From contig JAHLKF010000004.1 of the NCBI GenBank assembly GCA_025558075.1, forward strand, positions 1,116,001-1,180,000: a stretch of DNA of 64,000 nucleotides, read 5' to 3'. Below, piece after piece: positions 43,380-55,696 of the stretch; the first letter of the stretch is position 1, and the number at the start of each line of letters is the position of its first letter. The position numbers and the translations under genes were made by a program. Source of the stretch: Gaertneriomyces semiglobifer. Lineage: Eukaryota > Chytridiomycota > Chytridiomycetes > Spizellomycetales > Spizellomycetaceae. The notes under the pieces are model-generated. The model saw only the letters and a program-made list of their open reading frames with translations, was not told the origin of the DNA and did not search any database.

Positions 43380-44669
43380 TAACGCATAGCGCTGCTGGTG
43401 GGACTTGTGCTTGTTCAAGTATATATACAGATGATTGCCAATGTACAAATTTGAGGAGAGGCTTGTATAGTATGTCCGTCTGTGGTATGAATTTGTATGA
43501 TTGCGCAGGATGCCAGGATCACTGGTGTGTTTTCCATGCGACGCCACAACGGTTGAGAACACCCGGTTTCCGCGGGATTGTATTATACACGAAGGGGATG
43601 TGCATGTGCAGTCCAGACCGAACTCCCCCGACTGGCCAATATTTGGAATTTGATAGCGGAGCATACTGTTTTCATTTCATCCCACCCTATCTAATATATA
43701 TATCTGATCTGACGTTGAAATTGACCTGCGTACCAAGGCCAATATCGCAGCAGGCGATTGGACGTGGGCAGGCCATCCTTACTTGCCTCTTGATCTCCCC
43801 ACACACATTCATTGCACATCCCGGTAATGTGGCATTCTGTACATGTATGACACACAATGGGGATATGTGGGGGGATTAATTCCTATCGGAAAGAAGGAGG
43901 GCAAGTCGATCGTACTCGTCCCGGAGGATATCCATTTGTGAACCCGCGTCTTTAATGGATGCATGAGTCATGGACCGAACGAATGTGGGGGGTTACACGT
44001 TACACAAACATCGGCTCGTGTGAATTACCTAATTACTCAAGCCCTAACACTGCACACGGCACCCAGCAGCCAATCAGAAGCGAGATAGATTGCGCGACCA
44101 TTTTTATTACTCGACTGGCGGTTGTGTGTTATTGTGATCTGATTATTATTTACTAGTACTAGAATATGATTAGTAAAGAAAGGGGCCAGTGAGTTGGGGG
44201 ACGGCAATGATGTGGGGTTTAAGAAGATGCGTTAACGTTAGGCCACTTGGTTGATCTTTGAATTTGAATCCATTTGAATAATGAAATTGAGGCCCTTTCA
44301 TGTCCTCCTTTGCCATTTGATCTTTGAATTGTGAATTCTGATTGTGAATTGAAATGTGCCAAGGCCAATGTCCCAGCGCTGTGTGTGTGTGTGTGTGTGT
44401 GCAAAGGTAAATTCGCAGTAATATACCCAGTTCCAAGCAAATCTCGGCTTGCCGGGACAAAAAGGGGGCGTCTCGCTCTCGATCGACGAGTCGGAACAAA
44501 AGGGCCTTGCGGGGGGCGAGTTAGGTGCTTTGATAGTTATTATAATGTACTACTAGTACTAGTTACTGGATATATACCACACACACATTGTATACACAGC
44601 ACAGATACGCATACGCATACGCATACGCATAACGGATCCGTTGTCTCCTCCGGACACCGCCCGCCGCGG
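43380..44669. other. intergenic with simple repeats
   Basis: About 1.3 kb. It has a (GT)n tract near 44381-44401, ATACGC repeats at 44606-44631, several TATA-like runs (43694-43705, 44568-44577) and CTAGTACTAG repeats. It should include the promoter of the zinc-finger gene. No gene or RNA recognised. Confidence 0.4.
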
Positions 44670-46053
44670 ATGAAAAGAAGCCTTGATGAGTGTGTGGGGT
44701 CAGAGTTCCCGATTGTGGGGAGGTAAGCCTCCTCCTCCAACCATGACTCCCTATACCTCTACCATTCCTACTACAACGACAACTCTGCCCAGGCTGCCTG
44801 AGCTCTCTCTGAGCTTAAATACGTCCGGCCTGCTTCGGCCTCCCCCTCATCTTCCATCATCATCATCAGCACATTCGGTCCAACGCCCTTCCCTGCAAGC
44901 TCTATTGAATCATAACGACTCTGACAACTCGGAGAGCGACGACGACGAAGACGACAACGACTACAATAATAACATTAACAACGAGATAGATACCGACACC
45001 ATGAAGCGCAGGTCATCCTCCTCTGATATGGACGACGGCAACTCGTCCTCTTCTTCAGATGCCAAGCGCAAGTACGCTTGTCCCAGCTGTTCTCTTACAT
45101 TCAGAAGAACAGAGCATCTTCTCCGTCACAAACTCACCCACAGCGGTGAAAAGCCTTATGGTTGCGACATTTGCTCCCGCGGTTTCTCGCGCATGGACGC
45201 GCTGAGGCGCCATCAAAAAGTCCACGCCATTCGCCCGCCGAGTCCCACTTTGAGTCATCTCCAACCACCACCATCTACCACTACCACACCTGACTCGCCC
45301 TCTTCATCATCCTCTTGTGCTTCTTCCGATGACGGGCTCAGTGATGACCATGTCGTCTTACCGCGACCCACTTCTGCCACATCTATCCGCCGTCCTCACT
45401 TTCTTCCGTCGCCCGAACCCGCCCCGGTTCCACGCACTGGCCCTTCCATCTGCCCATTGCGACTTCAAGACCTCTCTTCCTCTCCCGTCTCCATTCTAGC
45501 AAACGGCGACCGCGTCCTCTACCACTGTCCCGTCAGAGGCTGTCGTGACATGCTGTCCTCCGACACTCTTTCCCACAAACTTGAATCCCTCCGCCATCCC
45601 GACGCCTTCCACCAGACACCGCCCACCATCCAACATGCCAACAGAGATCTCCTCGCCTTTATCACACATATCTACGCTCACCACGCTATTCCCGGTATCT
45701 GCAGAGACTGTTCGCGAACGCATGACCGCTCAGACTATTTTTCCATCGAGAACGCGCCTTGCATATTACCGTTTCACCACCCATCATCAACATCGACGTC
45801 GAATGCGATTGGGCCGTGTGCGTCCTTGCAATCCATTCTGAACGGATCCGCACCGTTACCACCCAGTCTATCCAATCAAACCCACCAACGCACAACAACA
45901 ACGACGACGAGTACCCACAGCGACGCCCCCGATGACTCGCTTTTGCGAACGTTGGCACAGTGTGCAGCTCAGCAACTCGAGTTGGAAAGTCCGGCGTCGT
46001 CGTCGGCTGCTGCTGCGTATCGCATTCGAAAGATTCAGGATCTTTTGAATTGA
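44670..46053 (+). CDS. C2H2 zinc-finger transcription factor
   Basis: The favoured model is exons 44670-44722 and 44793-46053 (70-nt intron, donor GTAAGC, acceptor CTGCCCAG), 437 residues starting MKRSLDECVGSEFPIVG. An unspliced alternative starts at ATG 44743 or 44686 and keeps a low-complexity TSTIPTTTTT stretch. The body has an acidic Asp/Asn/Ser tract, then two adjacent classical fingers: CPSCSLTFRRTEHLLRHKLTH and CDICSRGFSRMDALRRHQKVH, joined by SGEKPYG. This is the Msn2/Rsv2/Mig-type two-finger arrangement, which commonly reads GC- or STRE-like sites. The C-terminal region contains further Cys/His pairs (YHCPVRGC, CRDCSRTHDRSDYF) of unknown fold. Targets unknown. Confidence 0.72.
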
Positions 46054-46769
46054 AGTGTGACGCATAAATTTGGGAGTTTTTTACTCTGAATACTTTTTTG
46101 GGTGGTTGATATACATATATTTGTAGCCATGAGGTCTGTTTTTTTTGGGAGTGCGGCGGGGTCAACAAAGGGTGGGAAAGAAATGAACTCGAAGGTTTTT
46201 GGGAATGTGTTTTGTTTTTGTGTGATGTGTGTGGTAGCAATTAAGGGTCTGTACTGTGTCATACCTTGTAAAAGAAATGCGATGTAGACACATTTCGCGA
46301 GAATATATAATGTTTATACCATAATTCTCTTCTCTCTCTCGCTCTCTCTGTTCTGCCTTTTCACTTGGGGGCCAAAGTACAAGATCGGTTTTGGTATATA
46401 TATATATATATATATATATTCATGATTTTAATACAATGATTCCTATCTGAATCAATCAACACATGATCTGACAAAAGGACAATGCAAAATCCGCAGCGCC
46501 AGCAACCACCAAGGTAAGGTAAGTAACTCTTCCAAAAGAATCGAAATTTTGTGTGACCAGCACAGTTTCTAAGGTGAATGATGAAACGGTGGGAATATGT
46601 GTGGGTTGCCCAAAAGTGACATTAAAATGTGGCAAGAAAACACAAGAAATATATATACAGGTAAATGTAAAAAAAAAAGGATGTGATGTGAAAATGGTGA
46701 TGTTGATGTGGTGATGTGAGTCGTTATTTTTCTGGCGTAGGCTGGTGTGTGCGTGTGTGCGTATGTCGA
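46054..46769. other. intergenic between convergent genes
   Basis: 3' flanks of the zinc-finger gene (+) and the histidine kinase (-). It contains a (TA)n tract near 46395-46420 and a CTCTCTCTCG run at 46330-46350. No gene supported. Confidence 0.4.
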
Positions 46770-49272
46770 TTATTCTTTTGTTGATGGGGACACGGAAGTG
46801 ACGGGTTTCGAGTGTGTGTCGTGAGCAGCAGCTGCATGTTGTCGTCGTTGATCCAATAAATCGGTGTACACTGTCAGCCGCGCTTTCAGAAAATCGCGTC
46901 GAAGGGGTTTATGCACGAAATCTACAAACATAAAATGTCAGTGAATTCTGGATGATGCGAGCCGACACAATATGTTTGTGTGTTTTAAAAGGAAAACGCT
47001 TTTACCATCCATGCCAGCGTCAACGCAAATCCGTTTCTCGCCTTCGAGAACTGCAGCTGTGAGACAGGCGATCACGGGTTGTGGGTGTCCGGCGGGTACG
47101 ATTTGTCGTATTCTCGCACATGCTTCGGCGCCTGTGAGGTTTGGCATGCGGTAATCTAGTAGTATCACTAAAAAACGAAAAAAAAAAGGCGGTGAAATTT
47201 GTCAGTTTATGGATTGTTCATATATGCGAAAGGCGATGAAAGGATTGTGTGTTGTTGTGTGCTTACCATCAAACATGCCTTTTCCTTCCTCCACACGTGC
47301 TTGACATGTCGCCACAGCTTCGGCACCGTCCGTCGCCATCGCGATCGCATCCGCGTCGTACCCAAACGTCCGCAAGAACTGATACAGAATCCGACGGTTG
47401 ATGGCATTATCATCCGCAACTAAAAACCGTAAGGGAGACAGCGGTATCTCTGCCGTCGGAGTTGCGTGTTCTAACGGTAGCGTGACGGACGATCCCAGAC
47501 ATCCCAACATGGACGGAGATGAAGACCCCGCCGCATCATTCAGTGACACACAGTCATCCACTTGTGCCCAGAACCAAAACCCAAACTCGCAGCCTTTGCC
47601 TGCACCATCACTCTTGACCCATATATCACCGCCCATCCTCGAAACCAACTGTTTGCAAATACTCAAACCCAACCCCGTCCCTTCAATATCCTGTCCATTC
47701 TCATCTTTACCGTTCCCGACCCGCGAGAAGGCTTTAAAGACTTTGTGAATGTCCGCTGACGATATCCCGACTCCATCGTCTGTGACTGTCACACGGATCT
47801 TTTTGAATGAGGTGCCGGCGGGTGCGATGAACGGACAGGTATCGAGTTGCAAGGGAGGAGGGTATATCGGACACGGCCCGTCTGTCGCTACTTTGACCGA
47901 CACCGTGCCCCCGTGAGGAGTGAATTTCGTAGCATTGCCCAGCAAGTTCACAAACACCTTTCGCAAACCCGTCTCGTCCGTTGTTAATCGTGTTGCGGTT
48001 CCCAATGTGTCAACAACGTCTTTGCCGAGGTCAGTGGTAAGGTTGATTCCTTTGGCTTCCGCTTGTCCCTGGACAATCCGGACCGCATCGTCCACACATC
48101 CAAATAATGAGAACTTGGACAGTTGTGGTAACGAGCGGGAGATTTGACTGAGGTCCAGAACGTCGTTGACAACGCTGAGGAGGTGCGAGCAGCATATATC
48201 CACTGTTTTGAACAATGACTGCACAGTGTCCGCTGTCGGTGTCACCATTGGCACACCATGTCGGCCCGTTTTGCTCACAAGCATTCCTTTCAACAGTTCA
48301 GCTGTGCCTATCAAACCATTCAACGGTGTGCGGATCTCGTGACTATCGTTTCTGCCCGTTAGAGAAATTGCAAACCCCTTCAAAAGGCCTTCGAAAGTAA
48401 GGACATACCTCATTGTCGATAAAAAGACAGTCTTGCTACGACACTCCTCATCAGCAGCCTCTTTGGCACGGACAAGCTGTTCCTCTACGGCTTTGCGTTC
48501 CCTCAAGTTCTTTATCCAGTACTCTAAAAAGACATCCGCCTTATTAGGCTTGCTCCAATCATCAGGCGGGATATAGTAAAAGTTGTCCAACAGTTCCGAC
48601 CCGATACAAGCAATGGGGTGAACGTTGATGAGATCCAACAACAACTTGGATTCAAACATATCCCTCCGATACTGACACACGGCGGTGACGTGTTTCTCGA
48701 TGAAGAGTTTGTTCACCATACTTTCATATCGAACATACGATTCCTCACAGTCGATCAATTTGAAGATCCAGCACATTTCACCTGTCACACGCATGCCGTT
48801 GTAGCCTTGCGCGATGGACTCGTCGGCCGTTTTGGCTAGAAAAGCTACCATGGCTTCTGGTAAAAAGACACCGTCGCGGAGATAGGCTTCCGATGATGTG
48901 ATGAACACACATTGTCCCTTTCTTTCCAACTCGGCAATGTCTACGGTTGGGTGGTCATCAAAGTAACTCTTTATCTCATCCGTCTGCAAAATGGACATGT
49001 GTGAGGCTACTGGCACAGAACTGTTTAAGAAAAACGCAGGTGCCTCTCACCGTATGTGCATCAGCTATATAGAGGATCTTGTCATTGTTTTTCACACCGT
49101 CGAGGACATAGCGCGTGAGGACTTCCCGATGTTCCTCTTCTGTTTCGTAGATGAAGCAGATGTGATCGCCATGCTGCATATCGGCCGCGAGCGGCCGTTT
49201 CGGCCTTGCATTCGCTGTGGGTGGTGGTTGGGAGTGAGAGCGGTCGACGCAGCAGAATGCTTGGGAAAGCAT
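46770..49272 (-). CDS. hybrid histidine kinase with MEDS sensor domain
   Basis: Five exons (49051-49272, 48409-48983, 47267-48342, 47006-47167, 46770-46921) encode 728 residues in frame. Residues about 30-235 form a MEDS sensory domain (HGDHICFIYETEEEHREVL, GMRVTGEMCWIF), named from bacterial DcmR regulators. A short coiled coil leads to the HisKA H-box SHEIRTPLNG, with phosphorylatable His267. The HATPase has the N box (VFVNLLGNATKF, about 394), G1 (DDGVGIS, about 452) and G2 (GTGLGLSI, about 483). A C-terminal receiver has the acidic pair in LVADDN, phosphoacceptor Asp629 (LLDYRMP) and Lys683 (VHKPLRR). All catalytic residues are present. It should pass phosphate to a histidine phosphotransfer protein. 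No membrane segment is seen, so it is probably cytosolic. The signal is unknown. Confidence 0.92.
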
Positions 49273-50135
49273 TTATTCTTCTCCGTGTTGAGTGGGTGGG
49301 TTGAAGGAATGAACGAGGTAGCGGGAGCGGGTGAACGTATAGGGGGGTGCGTAACCCCAAGTCTGGGTAGAAACGGTCACTTCAACCGTGGGTGCCCGCT
49401 AATCCAGAATACGTTTCCAAAAAACCAGGTCGGCAGGTTCAATTCAATTCAGAGATGATGGAAGTAAAGTGAATGGAAGCGACGTTTTTGTCTTTCCGTT
49501 TCGCCTAACTTTTGTCTGCGTTGAAATTGATAACGAGGACGGACCGGAACTTGTCCGTTTAGTGATGACGTTGGTTTTTTTACTTGTTTAGCGGTGGCCT
49601 GCGTTTTGCTTTGGCAACTTGCAACAACAAACAACACGGCGACCAAGTTGGCACTCGCCGTTTTTGTGGTGTGTTAAGTTGTTCGATGGAACGTTAGCCT
49701 TCCTTCGTATTGTTTTAATAACAGCGTAACTCGTTGAATTAATAGTAAGCTATTCTTACGCTGCGGAAATGAATCTCGGGTTAAACAATTATCCCCACGC
49801 GGGTTGTCAACCCAACAACCGCTAAATGAACATTACCAATCGCAGTGGCAACCCTGGTACCGACTGTACTGGTCAGTTCGCGAGCAACTACGTCATTCCC
49901 TGATTAAATGACTCATCAGGGCTTGATAATGGTGGCTCTAAACAAATTGGATATCGATAGCAGTTTTATTAAAGGTGCACAGTCATAATTTATAAAGCAA
50001 CGCTCTCACATCTCATGCAACGCAAGTAACAAACGTAGAGTGGTATTTAAAAAAAAGAAAAACCTGCAGAAAAGGTCTAATTGAAGTCTACTTAAGATAT
50101 GTCTGTCCATTGGGAAACACACACGGCAAGAGCGG
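49273..50135. other. intergenic
   Basis: Upstream region of the histidine kinase and 3' flank of the gelsolin-like gene (both minus strand). A-rich AAAAAAAAGAAAAA at 50047-50061. No gene supported. Confidence 0.4.
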
Positions 50136-53100
50136 TTATACGTGGACAGTAACACGTCGGGTCACTAATGCCTCTTGCTGTTGTGACGATCGTGGTGGGT
50201 GATGATGCTTACTATTCCCAAAATCGTCACCCACAGAACCATCCTGTCTCTGTCGCTGTTGCTGCTGCTGCTCCAGCATCTGCCGTCTCTGCGCTTCCTT
50301 GCGTTTAGCATTCGCAACATTCACAAACGCATTCCCAATTTCTCCCGTCCCTTTCACCTCCCTTTCATCCCATCCACAAAAGTAGCTCGTGAATTCTCCA
50401 GGTTCGTCTCCCTCCACAACCCAGACCACGTCGCCCACATCTGCATCAGGTTCTTCCGAATGGTATCCTTCATACAACCGCGTCTTGATCGCCTGTTCCG
50501 CTGCTTTCTTCGCAGCTCTTTTCATCGACCGCGTTGGCGTCGGTGATGACGCCTCTCCTAAAAGATTTGTCGAAGAAACACCATCGGTTCCCAAATATCC
50601 AGAACCATCTGCTGCCAGCGATTCGATGCTGTTTCCCAGCAGCGAAACTCCCGACCGGGTCCGCCAGGATCCTCCAAGCGCGTCACGACTCAGCCAGTTA
50701 GACCCAGGCATATCATCGTAGCTGCTCAGCTGCTCGCTCATAGCTGGCTCCAGTCGACTTGTGCTCGGCTGCCCAAAGATCGCCGGGATGCGTCCACACA
50801 CCCTTCCATCATCCAACCGTTCCAACCACACTTCAACACTCTTCCTACACAACTTTCGCACGACGTCGCTGGCGCCGCGTCCAACCCAGACCCACAGTTT
50901 CCGAGGCGCTCCTGGATCCACGATCACACAACTATCGCTCTGTAGATCAGTTTGTTGCCAGTAAACCACCTCTTCGATCTGGAAATACCCTTGCGAACAC
51001 GAACACCGCAGAAAACGCGGCGGTGGAACATAGTAATATTCAGTTCCGTCGTAGTATCGCTCATGTGGGGGTTGTAGCAGCATCATGAACCCGTTGGGTT
51101 CCAGATTCTGCGGTGCCACCTGCCAACTCGTCGATGCAGCAGCAGATAACGGTGAAGCCCCACCCGGACTGGAAGCTTCGTCCCTGCTCCCATTAGTTGG
51201 AATTTCCACGCTATCGTCCCCATAAAATGCCAATATTTGCTTGACGATCGTATCCGCCTTCCTCGCTTCCTCTTTACTTGCGCCTTTGCCGCGCCACAAA
51301 AAGCTGGGTATACCGTCCACTTGGGAGTACAAAAAGAAACAATCCCTCGACACCAGATTCCCCTTCTTTGGCAAAACTTCAGCGGCTCTTGTGGTCTTGT
51401 ATCGCGAGTCCGTCTTGATGTGATACATTCGTGATCGTGTCCAAGCAGGTTCACCGTCCGGTGCTAATGATCGCCCTTCCTTTTTAGCCAACCACCTTGT
51501 TCGACTTCCACGATGTAAAACGACAGAGTTCCCGAGGTGTGCCAACAATGCAATTGGCTCCTTCTGCTGATCTAACGTGACCACCCGGACGGAACATCCA
51601 TACATGTCCTGCATTAAGTTCTCCATCTCCTGCTGTGTCTTGAATTTAAACGTTGAGTACGCTAACCGACTGGCATGCCGACCCTGCCAAAAGTACACGA
51701 CACATTCGACAGAGGGCTCCAGCGTATCGAAGGAATTACCCTCATCAGATTCTTCACCGGATTTAATGGACGGACTGGGAGATGGCAGGTGGTAGCCATC
51801 TCGAAACGTCCGGTCAATAGACATTGCCGAGGACGCAGACTCGATTTTTATCCCTTGCTTCTTGCGTTCCACTCGACGCCGTTCCCGTTCTTCGCGACGA
51901 GCACGTTCCTTTTCCTCTTCCAAACGGTAAACGCAGAGAAACACGTACGCATCGTCCGTAAAGAAGTGCCCGCATTCGCTCTTCGGCAACTCCACAAATC
52001 GGCCACGCTGGTACACAAACGCAGAAAAGCTATGCAGTAAGGCATTGGCGTGTGTCAACGCATCTTCCACTGTGGTGCTCAGGGTATGACTTGGCGCAGG
52101 CGCGTACAAAGCGCGTACGTCCACTTGGATACCAGCAGCCTTGGATTTGGACTTTAACCGGCCCAAAGCGGCCTGCTCTTTGATATCAAGCCAGTTCAAA
52201 TCCTTGTCGGCCTTATCCCAGTCCGGAAACCTCATTTTGAACACTTCCGATTCATGATCCTCCGCAAGCCTGTCAAGTCCCAACCACTTGGGCCGCTTTT
52301 GCAAAGGAACTACGCGTGCCAGCAGTTCAGTCGCCGCAGCTCGAACACTAGCCGATGCTGCTTTGCCAATCCACATGAACAACTCGACGCCTGCATCCAA
52401 AATATACGCTCCATCAGAGGCAAGAAGTGATTTCCGGAACTGGCCTTTTGCGACGACATGAGCATCCAGGTCACTGTTGATGTCGTTGAGAGCCTGGTAT
52501 AATATTGCAGGTGCTTCTCCAATCATACGATATTCAAACTCATCGGTTCCTTCCTCTGCCTCATCAGCGCCCTGTTCAGAAGCTGTGCGTTCTCCACCAA
52601 GAATGTCCCAGAACCGAGGCGTCTCACTGCCTTCATCCAATTCCATTACACTGGCGCGTCCGACCCGTTCCAGGCGATTGATGCGGTCAGCCAGCATTCT
52701 ACATTTGGCTTTGTGATTCAGCCGAGCATCGCGACCATTCCACTGATACATCTCCAGGCCCCAGTCCAGCAGAAACACTACCGATGATTTGAGAGACCAA
52801 TAGCTTGGGTCAACCTATGAGAGCGGTCAGTGGCTGGACAATCACGATTGGAAAAAATACAAAATTCGCCATACCAAGCGTATTTTGACATCCCGACCGC
52901 CGTAGAGCATATACATACGTAGAGGGTAGCGCTTTTCCTTGGCAACAAATAAACCACTTTCGGTGGCAGCTGATGCATCTTCATGTGTAATCCTGCCACC
53001 AAAAAGATCGAGAAATTCCTTGCTTTCATCGTCCGGTGTCTCTCGATCGACGTTTTCTTTGACAGCCAGCCAATTTCGTAGACCAGTGCTATACATGGCC

Positions 53101-53963
53101 GCACAAAACCGCTTGTCCACCTCTGCCTCATCACCAATCCATACATAAATTTTGTGATCCAAGTTTGCTGCTGTGTCATTCTCATAATATTGGTCGTCTC
53201 GTAATTGACTGTTCAAAATAATATAACAGTCAGCTACGCAAAAGCGCCCGTTCGAGTCCGCATCCATGAGTACTGGAAACAAAGATTCTATTCGAAAAAC
53301 GTAGATACCGTCTTCCCCGCCAATCTCACTTGGGAATACTTCAGAGTAGTCAATGGCAGGGGCGTGTTGTCTGACCGCCTCGGTGAGTTTCGCCTTTGGA
53401 CGCGGTGGGGCAGTAGGCGGTTCAGTCTCTTCCATCGCATCTTCCGCGGACCGCAAATTCGCGATATTATTCAAAGCAGAAATAAAGACGCTTCCCTGTT
53501 GCTCCCGTGCTTTCGTTTGCTCAAAAAGCTGCAGTTCGTCCAGCGGGCTGCGATGGTGGAGCTCGGCGATCTCCGGGTTCTCCGGCGGGGCAGAGAAGTC
53601 AGCGCCGTAAAATTCTGCGGTTTGGAGAACATACTTCTTATCCGGTTGTTTGGTCGTCTGATCGTCCAACGTTGGCGAATCGGATGGGGTAAACAGTGAG
53701 GTGACAGAAGACATGATTAGTTTTAGGTACTCAAGTGACATGGACGCCTGCCGGCGTAACCCCTTTCCACCGCCATCATGCCTAGTTGGCGAATCAGATT
53801 CTACATTTCCATCCAATGTGATTGAATCAGCATCATCATCATCATCATCAACCAAACTCTCTTGCTCGTCTCCCAGAAGCGGACACGTGAAGGCTAAGGG
53901 ACCTCCCCAAAACGGGTCCGCAAAGGGATCTCCGTAGTGCACACAGGCGTCGACTGGTGCCAT
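50136..53963 (-). CDS. six-repeat gelsolin/villin-like protein
   Basis: Exons 52875-53963 and 50136-52814 (60-nt intron inside the second repeat) encode 1255 residues. After a disordered, Asp-rich N terminus, six gelsolin repeats are recognisable by their core strands and helices: HKIYVWIGDEAEVDKRFC, FLLDWGLEMYQWNGRDAR, YILDAGVELFMWIGKAAS, CVVYFWQGRHASRLAY, FLWRGKGASKEEARKAD and KLWVWVGRGASDVVRKLC. Such proteins sever, cap or bundle actin, often under calcium control. The repeat count and size resemble the C-terminal part of Flightless-I and villin, but no LRR or villin headpiece is visible. A charged helix (EEEKERARREERERRRVERK) is inserted around repeat four. The C terminus is Gln/His-rich. 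Actin regulation is inference from the family. Confidence 0.88.
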
Positions 53964-54328
53964 AGTACCAAATCGAAGCAGCAGTGTGAAATACGGATGC
54001 CCGCCTCAGATCCATATACAAAAATGGGCTCTTGCTTCGAAATTGGTGTTATCTCCACCACTCAGAAGAGCAGAAGAAGGTCTCCTTCTTTGCTTTCAAT
54101 CGAGCAGCTGTCAATATTACGCATCCGTGTCCTCAACAAAAATGTCCAAACGTTCGCTTCCCACCGATCCACTCAACAACTGGCAGCACTTTGTTGAATT
54201 CGACAGCCCCTCTCTTTATGAGCGGCTTAGCATTTCCCAAACAGTTTTTGGTTTTCGCCTTTAAATTTACGCCTTGTACTTGTGTCACCCGGCGTGTGTT
54301 GCGCTCGCACCGGCAACGCGTGGTTGGT
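53964..54328. other. intergenic or 3' end of the coiled-coil gene
   Basis: It may include the last exon or 3' UTR of the neighbouring minus-strand coiled-coil gene, whose splice acceptor I could not fix. It must also hold the promoter of the gelsolin-like gene. Confidence 0.35.
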
Positions 54329-54931
54329 TCATCTCCGCGAGCAAGAACCTCTCTTCGCATTCCACACCCTCATTTTACAACAAACATAGCAAGAAAGAAT
54401 ACTCACCGGCCTGCGCTTCAAAGTCCGGCTTCGACGCTTCTTCTCTTGTTGCCGCTTGCGTTCGCTAATGTACTGTTTGCGGTCATGTTCATGCTCAAGT
54501 TCGCGCATTTTCAGTCGCAGTGAGCTTTCCTGCTGCCACTGCTTCAGTTTACTGATCGAGTCATTCACATTGCGGTTCCACGTCGATATCGTTGCTCGGC
54601 GTTCCAAGTGCTGTTGCAGAGCACCCTTGGCTCGTTCTTCGCGTTCTTCCTTTTTCCGCTGGCGCTCTTCGGCGAGCTGATGCTCGAGCTGCTCCAGCTC
54701 TTCGTTGGGAGGCGGAGGCGCTCGGATCTTTGCACGCAGCGCACGGATGGCAGCGATCGGGTCCACGTCCACAAGCGCTTTTTCCTGTGAGAGGTCAACA
54801 ATAGAACTGCTCCGAGGCACAAAGTTGTCGAGAGAATCCACAGAGCGATCTCGTGAGAGGGCCCCGCGGGACATATGCGACAACTCTTGCGAGTCCGTTC
54901 GGCTGTGGAGACGAGACCGTATCTCGCTCAT
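54329..54931 (-). CDS. coiled-coil protein, 3' end uncertain
   Basis: Starts at ATG 54931 (MSEIRSRLHSRTDSQELSH). Residues 1-70 are Ser/Arg-rich with likely phosphosites (RSVDSLDNF, SSSIVDLS). From about residue 75 to 175 it is an almost continuous charged helix (NEELEQLEHQLAEERQRKKE, WQQESSLRLKMRELEHEHDR). The reading frame closes at 54329, but a consensus donor GTGAGT at 54401-54406 after codon 175 (KRRP) suggests the true exon 1 ends at 54407 and another exon lies to the left; I could not choose its acceptor. No family recognised. A structural or cytoskeletal role is a guess from composition. Confidence 0.6.
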   Translation of the reverse strand: MSEIRSRLHSRTDSQELSHMSRGALSRDRSVDSLDNFVPRSSSIVDLSQEKALVDVDPIAAIRALRAKIRAPPPPNEELEQLEHQLAEERQRKKEEREERAKGALQQHLERRATISTWNRNVNDSISKLKQWQQESSLRLKMRELEHEHDRKQYISERKRQQEKKRRSRTLKRRPVSILSCYVCCKMRVWNAKRGSCSRR

Positions 54932-55696
54932 TATGAAAGGCTTGGGAGAAAAGGATTGCACACAAAGTTCATGAGACCACCCTGGTAAGCTGTGAGGCGA
55001 TTTCTACCCATTTTGGTATCCCTCAAATCTCTCCGTTATAAGTAAGCCACCTCTCTAGACCTGTTACTATTTTTGGAACTCATAAAAGAGCAACGAAGCA
55101 TTCACTATTCGCTATGCTCATAAACAGTCCGCACTATTGGAGACTTGAGAACGTCCCAGAGCATGAAAGGAATTAGACAACAGTTAGCGGTATCACAATC
55201 GCACACATCAAACTGCTTTCCATCTCAACCGTCCTTCTCAGCACCAGTCCCGTTCTGAAGCACCATGGTTGGGGAAAGTAACGTATCACATATGCCGTAA
55301 CACTCTCTGGAACACGCTTGCGCTGAACCATTATTACGATCCAAGCGTTGACGGCATTCGTTTACAAGCTACGTTGGAAACCATCGTAAATATAGACGCT
55401 GGTCGGACTAGTCTGTCGTTCATGTACGCCGTGTTTATTATGCTCCTAATGTTCCTATTGCAAACAATGCAAAGCATAACCGGGTCACGTGCCGGAACTC
55501 GCCAAGCGTCGGGACTTCGCCCTCAATTTCAAGCTCAGCTTGCACTTCTACTTATGAAAACTTCTTTTGCTACTAAACTAAACCCTCCTGGGGGTACATA
55601 TACATTGCATCCTGCCGGCAAGACGAACGGATGATACACGAGCTCAACTCATGATGACTCCGTCTCATGTGCATATCGATCGGTCGACCTTGCAGT
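54932..55696. other. intergenic
   Basis: 5' flank of the coiled-coil gene and 3' flank of the sugar transporter. An open stretch at 55269-55634 has no ATG context or family signal and I do not call it. No other feature. Confidence 0.4.

Noticed and set aside
44683..44742. Upstream start of the C2H2 protein at 44686 without intron
   Set aside because: Possible, but the GTAAGC donor and CTGCCCAG acceptor join MKRSLDECVGSEF to the conserved frame exactly, which fits better than the low-complexity read-through.
55269..55634. 121-codon ORF on the plus strand
   Set aside because: It has no convincing start, domain or composition and lies in the 3' flank of the sugar transporter.
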